From IMG/VR virus record IMGVR_UViG_3300046467_001677, positions 1 to 22,132 of that record: a stretch of DNA of 22,132 nucleotides; one strand, 5' to 3'. The translations under genes were made by a program, and so were the position numbers. How positions within the stretch are numbered: the stretch's first letter is position 1; every line of letters begins with the position of its first letter. This document shows positions 15,887 through 21,560 of this stretch, piece after piece. The stretch comes from a virus. Below the pieces are notes generated by a model that was given only the letters and a program-made list of their open reading frames with translations, ran no database searches and had not been told where the DNA came from.

Positions 15887-16465
15887 ATGGCTGAAAGATT
15901 ATTTGACAGATTAGAACGAGAAGCATTTAGAGCGGGGGTACAAGCCCGTACTCAAGAATCTATGGCTTGGTTCAGGAATAGGGTTAGTAATCTTAGGGTT
16001 TCACGCGTAGGACTTTTAGCTCAAGGGCCAGAAAGAGCTAGACATCAATATGGAAGGATGTATAATTTTCAATATGATCCTAAATTTAAGACATCATTAC
16101 CATATTATGACAGATTTCCTTTATGTATTCCTATACAGAGAGCAAAGGGTGGATTTCATGGTATGAATTTACATTACTTACATCCTGTGATCAGAGCTCA
16201 ATTCTTAGATGCATTAATGGATTTTTCAAGTGATCAAAGATATGACATAGGAACAAAAATGAGATTAACTTATAACATGCTTAAAGGTAGTGCAAAATTA
16301 AAATGGTTTAAACCATGTTTCAAACATTATTTAAGTAGTCATATTCAATCTCCATTATTATTAATTCAACCCGCTGATTGGGAAATAGCAATATTTCTAC
16401 CAACTGATTCATTTAGAAAAGTTGACGCCAGTTCAGTTTGGGGCCAAAGTAGGAAAATCGTATGA
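15887..16465 (+). CDS. Conserved-looking T4-like phage protein of unknown function (192 aa)
   Basis: I cannot assign a T4 gene. The protein is soluble, basic and aromatic: 'MAERLFDRLEREAFRAGV' (a charged helix), 'GRMYNFQYDPKFKTSLPYYD' then 'RFPLCIPIQRAKGGFHGMNL' and 'HYLHPVIRAQFLDALMDF', and 'KLKWFKPCFKHYLSSHIQSP' then 'LLLIQPADWEIAIFLPTDSF'. The well-formed 'YDPK---LPYYD-FPL--P' and 'W-P--W--A-FLPT--F' blocks look like a compact conserved domain. No TM, signal peptide or nuclease motif was found. Its stop overlaps the start of the tube-like gene (ATGA), so translation is coupled. Position between gp4 and tail-tube genes suggests a neck, tail-completion or hub role; this is inference. Confidence 0.7.
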   Translation: MAERLFDRLEREAFRAGVQARTQESMAWFRNRVSNLRVSRVGLLAQGPERARHQYGRMYNFQYDPKFKTSLPYYDRFPLCIPIQRAKGGFHGMNLHYLHPVIRAQFLDALMDFSSDQRYDIGTKMRLTYNMLKGSAKLKWFKPCFKHYLSSHIQSPLLLIQPADWEIAIFLPTDSFRKVDASSVWGQSRKIV

Positions 16466-17073
16466 AACTAAGTAGATTTATGTCCCATATAGACAGTATG
16501 GCTAGACAAAATAGATTTGAAGTTGAAATCTTTATGCCAAATCTCGGTATAAGAATACGAGGTATGCGAGTTTCAAAGGCCGCAATGCCGGGTAGAAAAA
16601 TTACTACAGAATCATATAGTGAAATTCCTGGTGGACCTGCTCGTAAATATCCTCAAAAAGTTGAATACGACCAAGAGATTACAATAACATTTCTTAGTGA
16701 CAATACTCTTGTTGACAGACAAGCCATAGAAACTTGGATGGAATATATGTATAATGGAGAGTATGCAATGAAGTATCCCTATGCTGATAATGGATATACG
16801 GGAACTGTTGTTTTAAGACAATTAGATAGAAGTGACGCGGCCATATATGAAGTAGAATTAATTGATGCTTTCCCAGAAACATTATCAGGATTCTCATTAG
16901 ATACAAGTTCATCAGCAATACAAACTTTTGATGTAACTTTCGGGTATAGAACTTGGAAATCATCATATGAAAATGAACCTGCAAACAGTATTCTTGGAGC
17001 TCTATTCAAGAAAGTAGGTAAAAAGATTAAAGGGAAGGTTAGAAAAAAGACCGAAGATTTCTTTTTTGATTAA
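16462..17073 (+). CDS. 54: Tail-tube-fold protein (gp19 family; probable gp54 tube initiator)
   Basis: 203 aa with the T4 gp19 tube pattern: 'QNRFEVEIFMPNLGIRIRGM' then 'RVSKAAMPGRKITT', 'GPARKYPQKVEYDQEITITF' then 'LSDNTLVDRQAIETWMEYMY', 'YPYADNGYTGTVVLRQLD', 'YEVELIDAFPETLSGFSLDT' then 'SSSAIQTFDVTFGYRTWKSS'. These blocks (F-V-i-mP, lPGR, fl-D---------W, G-----QLD, a-P-------d-s------F-V-f-YR-W) are those of contractile-tail tube subunits. It could be the main tube (gp19) or the gp54 baseplate-tube initiator. Neighbouring baseplate genes and a Lys-rich C-terminal tail (KKVGKKIKGKVRKK), like the Lys-rich N-terminus of the gp48-like protein, favour gp54. T4 gp54 is longer (320 aa). The start overlaps the upstream stop. 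Confidence 0.7.
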   Translation: MKLSRFMSHIDSMARQNRFEVEIFMPNLGIRIRGMRVSKAAMPGRKITTESYSEIPGGPARKYPQKVEYDQEITITFLSDNTLVDRQAIETWMEYMYNGEYAMKYPYADNGYTGTVVLRQLDRSDAAIYEVELIDAFPETLSGFSLDTSSSAIQTFDVTFGYRTWKSSYENEPANSILGALFKKVGKKIKGKVRKKTEDFFFD

Positions 17074-17092
17074 AAGAGTCTTAGAAATAGAT

Positions 17093-17100
17093 TATAAATA
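17093..17100 (+). promoter_or_regulatory. Late promoter box (TATAAATA) ahead of gp26
   Basis: Perfect TATAAATA in the 60-bp gap between the tube-like gene and gp26, 33 bases before the ATG. The leader would carry the GAGGAA ribosome site at 17121-17126. It probably drives gp26, the frameshift extension, the envelope genes and the tape measure. Confidence 0.7.
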
Positions 17101-17133
17101 ATGATTATATTATAAAAATGAGGAAATAATATT

Positions 17134-17841
17134 ATGGGATTACCAATACTTGAAACCCCGATGCACAGTTGTGTATTACCATCTTCAAACGAAAGAGTAG
17201 AATTTAGACCTTTCTTAGTTGGAGAACAAAAGATTTTGATGATTGCTCAAGAAAGTGATGATCAAAATACACAAGTCAAAGAAATGATTAGATTGATTAA
17301 TGTTTGTTGTGATGATATTACAGCAGAGAAGCTTCCTACAATAGATTTAGAATATTTGTTTCTACAAATAAGAATAAAATCTGTTGGAGAAACTTCAGAT
17401 ATTAGTATGAAATGTAGTAAATGTGAAACGGAAAATAATTTTACAGTAGACTTAGAAACAGCTAAAGTTAAACGAGAGAAAGAAGTATCTAATATAGTTA
17501 AACTAACTAATGATATATCTATAGAATTACAATTTGCAAATTATGAAGCAATGAAAGGTTTAGATATAACTACAGATGATACTAATACTGTAGAAGCTTT
17601 TAAATTGATGGAAAGATGTATTGTTGCAGTTATCCAAGGTGAAGAAGTTTTCACTACAGATGATTTTACAGAAAAAGAATTAACAAAATTCATGGATTCT
17701 ATGTCTCTTGAAATGTTTGACGGTGTACAAAAATATTTAGGAAGTGCTCCAGTTCTATCAATAGTGACTGAGTATAAATGTAAGACTTGTGAAAGTCAAG
17801 AAACTGTTAAATTAGAGGGCATAGGAAATTTTTTCGACTAG
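17134..17841 (+). CDS. 26: Baseplate hub / tail assembly protein gp26-like
   Basis: 235 aa (T4 gp26 is 208). The family acts in hub and tape-measure assembly in T4-like phages. The pattern 'MGLPILETPMHSCVLPSSNE' with 'RVEFRPFLVGEQKILMIAQE' is the typical opening (P-------lPs--k-v-frPf-v-ekk-lliA-e). Two CxxC pairs, C94/C97 (KCSKCETE) and C216/C219 (CKTCESQE), could bind zinc. The ATG has GAGGAA 8 bases upstream. The last codons are GGA AAT TTT TTC GAC TAG, giving the slippery heptamer A AAT TTT; the -1 frame continues open for 66 codons into the next ORF. Position two blocks upstream of the tape measure matches tail-chaperone genes of other phages. Confidence 0.82.
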   Translation: MGLPILETPMHSCVLPSSNERVEFRPFLVGEQKILMIAQESDDQNTQVKEMIRLINVCCDDITAEKLPTIDLEYLFLQIRIKSVGETSDISMKCSKCETENNFTVDLETAKVKREKEVSNIVKLTNDISIELQFANYEAMKGLDITTDDTNTVEAFKLMERCIVAVIQGEEVFTTDDFTEKELTKFMDSMSLEMFDGVQKYLGSAPVLSIVTEYKCKTCESQETVKLEGIGNFFD

Positions 17842-17949
17842 CCCTCTCACATGATAACTTATATAATTTTACACACACTAATTTTGGATTAATGCAACAT
17901 CATAAATATAGTTTAACAGAACTATATAATATGATACCTTGGGAGAGGG
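17824..17949 (+). other. Candidate -1 programmed frameshift signal at the gp26 stop
   Basis: The heptamer A AAT TTT is in the gp26 reading frame at 17826-17832, 6 bases before the TAG. A 9-base spacer follows. CCCTCTC (17842-17848) can then pair perfectly with GAGAGGG (17943-17949); an 8-bp hairpin, ATATAGTT-TAACAG-AACTATAT (17906-17927), folds inside that loop. A slip here would make a protein of about 299 residues (233 from gp26 plus 66). The elements are seen in the sequence; frameshifting is inferred from the lambda G/GT and P2 E/E+E' precedents. Confidence 0.55.
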
Positions 17950-18032
17950 AAGTCTACGTTCAACTGTTAATGAAATGGTTGGAAGAAGAAGAAGCTCGGC
18001 ATAAAGCTGCCGAAGCTAAAATGAAAACTTAG
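17892..18032 (+). CDS. Short ORF in -1 frame of gp26: tail assembly chaperone extension (gp51-position)
   Basis: From its own ATG this encodes 46 aa, 'MQHHKYSLTELYNMIPWERE' then 'VYVQLLMKWLEEEEARHKAA', a helical acidic segment with an 'E(L/M)---MIP-ER-VY---L---L' pattern like the T-type segments of tail assembly chaperones. The ATG has no Shine-Dalgarno site, and its frame stays open upstream through the end of gp26 (17811-17891), encoding LALSHDNLYNFTHTNFGL just before it. It may therefore be made only as a gp26 fusion through -1 frameshifting. A separate 46-aa protein, reached by re-initiation, is the alternative. In T4 the small gene after 26 is 51; no identity to T4 gp51 could be established. 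Confidence 0.6.
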   Translation: MQHHKYSLTELYNMIPWEREVYVQLLMKWLEEEEARHKAAEAKMKT

Positions 18033-18043
18033 AGGAAATAAAA

Positions 18044-18421
18044 ATGGCAGAAGAAATAAGAGAAGCTTATAATGTACGGAATCAAGTACAAATTGATTTA
18101 GTAGAATATGAAGCTAAGAATGCACAGATAGGGGCACTCAAAGATCAAATACAAAAGATGAAGGATGCCGCAGGGCCTAATAAAATGGGTTGGATGTGGT
18201 TAGCTCCTGAATATTTTTCTAGATGGAGAATATTCCCAAGAGCATTTATTACAATGTATATCTATTTACTGTTCACATCAGCTGATTGGTTCATGGCATT
18301 AGCCGATCCATCAGTAGCACAGTCTGGACTAATCTCAGTATTAGTCGGAGCAGGTGCAGCATGGTTTGGTTTGTATGTTAATTCAACATCAACTCAACAT
18401 GAAGTAGTAGCTAAAGATTAA
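18044..18421 (+). CDS. Two-TM inner-membrane protein with N-terminal coiled coil (holin-like size)
   Basis: 125 aa. Residues about 5-42 are a charged helix/coiled coil (IREAYNVRNQVQIDLVEYEA). An amphipathic segment, 'MGWMWLAPEYFSRWRIFPRA', is followed by TM1 (about 66-84, 'FITMYIYLLFTSADWFMALA') and TM2 (about 93-111, 'GLISVLVGAGAAWFGLYVNS'), with a short polar tail. The 'GAGAAWFGLYVNS' ending of TM2 looks like a conserved element of phage membrane proteins. Size and topology would fit a class II-type holin, but no lysozyme lies next to it, so the role is open. AGAGG lies 7 bases before the ATG. Its stop overlaps the start of the outer-membrane gene (TAATG), so the two are translationally coupled. 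Confidence 0.7.
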   Translation: MAEEIREAYNVRNQVQIDLVEYEAKNAQIGALKDQIQKMKDAAGPNKMGWMWLAPEYFSRWRIFPRAFITMYIYLLFTSADWFMALADPSVAQSGLISVLVGAGAAWFGLYVNSTSTQHEVVAKD

Positions 18422-19122
18422 TGAAACATAAAATTATAGAATTCCTTTTATCGGGAGCAGTATATGTTATTGGTGTAGTTGCCATTGGACTAATATTGTT
18501 TTGGCCTCAGATAGTCGGTGCATCTGGTCAAGCTGACTTCGGTGGTAAACTTGATGATGGTGATCTATCTATTAATACAAGTATAGATTATAGTTGGCCA
18601 GCTGGAAAATTTGAAAGAGATATTGAATTTGATTATCGTTATAAAGAACTTGATGAACTCAAAGATACAAACAAAGGTTTAATAGCATTCAAACAAAGAT
18701 ACGAATTCAAACCAAAACATTATACATTTGGATTAGTCAGATATGATTATAATGAATTCAGACCTATTACTCATAGACGCCAAGTTAATGTGGGTTGGGG
18801 ATATAAACTTATCAGAAGTGAAAAGATTAAAATGAGTAATGAGTTTGCTGTAGGTTATTTAAATTCAAAAATGGGTACATCCTCTAATTCAGTAAATGAA
18901 ATTCTTTTTAGAAACAGTCTTTGGTTCTTTTATAAAGTAGCACCCAAATTAAATCTTACAAATAAGTTTCTTTATGAAGCTTCTAATGTTCCGTTGATCA
19001 GAAACGAAACAGCATTCAATTATCTACTAACAGATAAAATTAGAATCAGTCTTAAAAATGTTTATACAGAAGATCCACACAATAAGAATTACTTATCCTT
19101 TAATGTAGGGTACACCTTTTAG
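18421..19122 (+). CDS. Phage-encoded outer-membrane beta-barrel, DUF481 (YdiY) type
   Basis: 233 aa. The N-terminus is a signal peptide: 'MKHKIIEFLLSGAVYVIGVV' plus a hydrophobic stretch to residue 28, then 'VGASG-QADF', a plausible signal peptidase I site after residue 36. The mature part is alternating strands with aromatic girdles: 'LSINTSIDYSWPAGKFERDI', 'GLIAFKQRYEFKPKHYTFGL', 'VRYDYNEFRPITHRRQVNVG', 'WGYKLIRSEKIKMSNEFAVG'. The '(Y)TFGLVRYDYNEF...HRRQVNVGWGYKLI--EK-K---E-AVGY' layout is that of DUF481, the salt-induced outer-membrane protein family. It ends 'LSFNVGYTF', with the terminal aromatic residue read by the BAM complex. It is not a known T4 gene. Host-derived acquisition is likely; codon use looks like the neighbours, so it is not very recent. 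Confidence 0.8.
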   Translation: MKHKIIEFLLSGAVYVIGVVAIGLILFWPQIVGASGQADFGGKLDDGDLSINTSIDYSWPAGKFERDIEFDYRYKELDELKDTNKGLIAFKQRYEFKPKHYTFGLVRYDYNEFRPITHRRQVNVGWGYKLIRSEKIKMSNEFAVGYLNSKMGTSSNSVNEILFRNSLWFFYKVAPKLNLTNKFLYEASNVPLIRNETAFNYLLTDKIRISLKNVYTEDPHNKNYLSFNVGYTF

Positions 19123-19130
19123 GAAACACT

Positions 19131-19541
19131 ATGCCAGAGATAGTACTTAGTCAATTTTATATAGAGTTCATAGGATTTGTTCTTACTCTTATTGTAGCAT
19201 TAGCTATGAGAGATTGGGCTACATCTTTTATTAAAGGAATGAAGTTCAAAATGAACAAAGCCTTTACAGAAGGAGACAAAGTTATTCTTGATGGGTGTCC
19301 TGCTCTGATAGTAAAGATCGGTATGAGTGAAACAGTCTTTGGTGTTTATGGTAAAGAAGGATACACATGGAGATATGTACCTAATGAAAGAATTGCCTTT
19401 CTTAAATTAGAAAAGATTGTTGATCCTGACTTACATAGAGATAGTGATGAAGAAAAAGCTCAAAAAATAATCGACCAAATTCAAACTTCTAACATAAATA
19501 CTAATAGTAAGGAAATCGAAAAAATTAAAAACGGTAAATAA
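19131..19541 (+). CDS. Minimal MscS-like membrane protein (one TM plus beta domain)
   Basis: 136 aa. One TM helix (about 9-27, 'FYIEFIGFVLTLIVALAM') leads straight into 'RDWATSFIKGMKFKMNKAFT' and 'EGDKVILDGCPALIVKIGMS', then 'ETVFGVYGKEGYTWRYVPNE' and 'RIAFLKLEKI'. This aligns well with TM3 plus the beta domain of MscS-family channels (E. coli: '[20 protein letters not shown]' then 'RPFRAGEYVDLGG', later 'VIPNGKII'), including F45-x-E-G48-D and the PN turn at 84-85. TM1, TM2 and most of the C-terminal cytoplasmic vestibule are missing; instead there is a charged helix (105-135). Gly spacing in TM3 is reduced and the helix carries extra Lys. AGGAAAC is 4 bases before the ATG, which follows the barrel gene by 8 bases. 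Confidence 0.72.
   Translation: MPEIVLSQFYIEFIGFVLTLIVALAMRDWATSFIKGMKFKMNKAFTEGDKVILDGCPALIVKIGMSETVFGVYGKEGYTWRYVPNERIAFLKLEKIVDPDLHRDSDEEKAQKIIDQIQTSNINTNSKEIEKIKNGK
19493..19500 (+). promoter_or_regulatory. Late promoter-like box (CATAAATA) ahead of the tape measure gene
   Basis: CATAAATA inside the 3' end of the MscS-like gene, 43 bases before the tape-measure ATG. One mismatch from consensus and inside coding sequence, so chance is possible in AT-rich DNA. Confidence 0.35.
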
Positions 19542-19543
19542 TA

Positions 19544-21361
19544 ATGGCTAAAGAAATTACAGGCAAAGAACAATATGACCAAATATCAGAATTGATATCG
19601 GCAGTTGAAGAACAAGGTACGACAGGATCTGCAAAAGAAAGAGCTGCGAATTTGAAAAAAACTTTAGATAATCAAAAGGAATTATTAAAAGTTTTTGAAG
19701 GTGGTATTCCTGCGAATTTAGGTGCTGCAGATCAAAAAGCTATAATGCAAGCTGTACAAGGTGCAGGCATTGAAATAACCGACAAAGATGAAGATAGAAG
19801 TATAGAAACAGAAAGATTTCTTTTAGATGTAGCTTTTAAAGCTAAGAAAGAACGATTAACTGAAGCGAGAGAAAAGGCCAGACAAGATAAGGACTTAACT
19901 AAACAGGCTGGTCTACATATGCAGGGTTTGTGGATGGATGCCACTAATTCAATTACAAGTGGTATTCTTGATTTAAAAGAATGGGTTGCAGGAGCTACTG
20001 ATATTGGTAATATGAAAAATGCACTCTCTCAAGATTTTCAAATGTTGACAATGGGATTTAGTGAACTCATGAATATACCAGGAATGAAAACTATGGTGGC
20101 TGGGATTAAATATATAGCAGGTTGGATCGGGAGAAGTCTTGCGCCAATAATCCATGCATGGTATAAAGGCTTAGTAACGGATAGGATAAAGAGGAAAGTA
20201 GCTAAAGAGGCTGGGACTTATCATAATATCTTTCAACGGATGGGATTATTCTTCAAAAAGTCTAAGAAAATTGAAGACCTGGCAGAAGCGAAGCCAACAT
20301 CATCGGCCGTCAAGATGAAAAGAATGGTAGCCGGAGATATATATCCACCCAAAGATTCTAAACAACAAATCTTTGACTTCAAAGAAAAGCCTTTAGAGAG
20401 TGGAGGCAAAGATAGTACTCTGACTAAGATCGGAAATTCATTCAAAAAGATGGGAACACATTTGAATAAACGTCTTATACCATTAAAAAAATCTTTTAAT
20501 AATTTCTTCACAGAAAAAGACGGGAGGGGATTCACCAAAGCAACAAAAGCTTTTAGAAAAGGTCAAGCCGCTTACAAAATAGGTCTCAGAAAAATGACCC
20601 GTGGTTTCAAAGACTTTGGTAAAAATCTTAAAAGATCAGCAAAACATCTAGCCGCAAGAGCATTAGGATTTATAGTCAATATAGGTATATTTTTAGCTGG
20701 TATGGTAATGCTCATAGCAGGTTTCATAATGGCAAACTTACCCATAATAGCTCTCGTAGCATTAATAGTTTTACTAGTAATTGGGTTAGTTATATTATTT
20801 AAGAAACTTAGTGAAAGTTGGGAAACGATAAAAGTAAAAATGGCTATGGCAATGGATAGATTAAAACTAGTAGGTACAAAAATAATCAACTGGTTTAAAG
20901 ACGCTGGTGCCGATATTGGATATCGGATAAGACAACTGATTGCTAAAATTAAAGACGGTCTTGTCTGGATAATAAATGCGGCACTTGAGGCATTCGCGAA
21001 GATGATGCCTGATGGACCTTTAGGTAGAAGAGCGAAGAAGAAAATAAGAGCTTTCAAAATGGAAGAAGGTGCAGCATCAGCTAAAGTTGACGCTGATCGT
21101 AGTGCTCAATTAGCTGCAAGAGAATTACGCGACAAACAACTTGAAGCTGACTTTGAAGCTAAATATGCTGAGAGAGGAAAACAATTAGAAGACGCAGCTA
21201 AAAAAGATGCTGATAGAAAAGCTGAAAAAGATGCTGATAGAAAGACAGAGGTTAATACAACTGCCGTTGTTACTACGAATGAAGCCTCAAGTAATCTATA
21301 TACCCAAGGAACAGGTCAGACTGATTTTGCAACTCTACAAGCCATACAGGCACGTGGATAA
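19544..21361 (+). CDS. 29: Tail tape measure protein, gp29-like
   Basis: 605 aa, close to T4 gp29 (590). Tape measures sit in the tube lumen, set tail length and leave during DNA ejection. By the usual 0.15 nm per residue the tail would be about 90 nm; this is inference. Residues 1-150 are charged helices ('KEITGKEQYDQISELISAVE', 'ERLTEAREKARQDKDLTKQA'). The middle is strongly basic ('KKMGTHLNKRLIPLKKSFNN', 'GLRKMTRGFKDFGKNLKRSA'). Residues about 373-422 form two adjacent TM-like helices ('IVNIGIFLAGMVMLIAGFIM' and 'IIALVALIVLLVIGLVILF'), the usual tape-measure membrane segment, followed by amphipathic helices. A coiled, acidic/basic C-terminal tail (510-575) ends in a short polar segment. 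The start has only a weak GGTAA upstream. It follows the chaperone-like gp26 region, the standard tail-gene order apart from the envelope insertion. Confidence 0.82.
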   Translation: MAKEITGKEQYDQISELISAVEEQGTTGSAKERAANLKKTLDNQKELLKVFEGGIPANLGAADQKAIMQAVQGAGIEITDKDEDRSIETERFLLDVAFKAKKERLTEAREKARQDKDLTKQAGLHMQGLWMDATNSITSGILDLKEWVAGATDIGNMKNALSQDFQMLTMGFSELMNIPGMKTMVAGIKYIAGWIGRSLAPIIHAWYKGLVTDRIKRKVAKEAGTYHNIFQRMGLFFKKSKKIEDLAEAKPTSSAVKMKRMVAGDIYPPKDSKQQIFDFKEKPLESGGKDSTLTKIGNSFKKMGTHLNKRLIPLKKSFNNFFTEKDGRGFTKATKAFRKGQAAYKIGLRKMTRGFKDFGKNLKRSAKHLAARALGFIVNIGIFLAGMVMLIAGFIMANLPIIALVALIVLLVIGLVILFKKLSESWETIKVKMAMAMDRLKLVGTKIINWFKDAGADIGYRIRQLIAKIKDGLVWIINAALEAFAKMMPDGPLGRRAKKKIRAFKMEEGAASAKVDADRSAQLAARELRDKQLEADFEAKYAERGKQLEDAAKKDADRKAEKDADRKTEVNTTAVVTTNEASSNLYTQGTGQTDFATLQAIQARG

Positions 21362-21369
21362 ATTTATAG

Positions 21370-21531
21370 AAGTGTAGAACTGGCCCCGTTCACCCGCCGT
21401 TACTACGATATCGCCTGCCGCATTCGATACCTTTCCGCTGTTGATATTAAGAATCCCCATTCTTAACAGTCCCACCCACTAAGATTTAGTGAGTACAAGG
21501 GCTGACACGATGCCCTATCCCAATACTAGGT
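21370..21531 (-). ncRNA. Candidate structured RNA in the GC-rich convergent gap
   Basis: This stretch fills most of the 199-bp gap between the tape measure and gp32. Bases 21381-21440 are 60% GC in an AT-rich genome. Five hairpins can be drawn (plus coordinates): 21498-21516 (AGGGC/GCCCT), 21477-21491 (CACTAA-GAT-TTAGTG), 21438-21469 (8-bp core TTAAGAAT/ATTCTTAA, tetraloop, outer CTG/CAG), 21407-21431 (7-bp stem, 11-base loop) and 21374-21406 (4+3+3 bp, two bulged bases, 11-base loop). The 21407-21431 stem is continuous only as minus-strand RNA, through a G-U pair; on the plus strand it has an A-C mismatch. A leftward TATAAATA box precedes it. No known RNA class was recognised. Confidence 0.45.
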
Positions 21532-21536
21532 ATATG

Positions 21537-21544
21537 TATTTATA
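21537..21544 (-). promoter_or_regulatory. Late promoter box (TATAAATA) pointing into the structured gap
   Basis: Perfect leftward TATAAATA, 17 bases past the gp32 stop. It reads away from gp32 and toward the end of the tape-measure gene, where no leftward protein gene follows; hence the proposal of a non-coding transcript. Confidence 0.5.
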
Positions 21545-21560
21545 ACCGTGTGATGGTTAT
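21542..21560. terminator. Hairpin at the gp32 3' end, possible weak terminator
   Basis: ATAACC-GTGTGAT-GGTTAT forms a 6-bp stem directly after the gp32 stop codon on the minus strand. No U tract follows on that strand (AAATACATA), and only a short TTTA on the plus strand, so it is more likely a 3'-end stabiliser than a strong terminator. It partly overlaps the TATAAATA box. Confidence 0.35.

Noticed and set aside
17901-17908. CATAAATA within the short ORF after gp26, as a promoter for the envelope genes.
   Set aside because: Inside coding sequence, 136 bases from the next start, and overlapping the proposed inner hairpin; not enough to call.
20572-21057. 161-codon minus-strand open frame opposite the tape measure.
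   Set aside because: Antisense of the tape-measure TM and basic region; hydrophobic composition is a by-product of the opposite strand's codons.
21336-21459. Minus-strand 41-codon ORF (MGILNINSGKVSNAAGDIVV ...) beginning inside a hairpin.
   Set aside because: No ribosome site, start codon buried in the 8-bp stem, and it runs antisense into the tape-measure gene. Kept only as an alternative to the RNA proposal.
21361-21468. In-frame readthrough of the tape-measure stop giving about 34 extra codons (SVELAPFTRRYYDIACRIRY ...) with GC-rich third positions.
   Set aside because: No readthrough context or known precedent for tape measures. The same bases also read as a plausible short peptide on the other strand, which is better explained by GC-rich RNA stems than by coding.
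21362-21560. tRNA, hammerhead or twister ribozyme in the GC-rich gap.
   Set aside because: No cloverleaf with T-loop and anticodon spacing, no CUGAUGA/GAAA hammerhead core, and no twister core that I can place.
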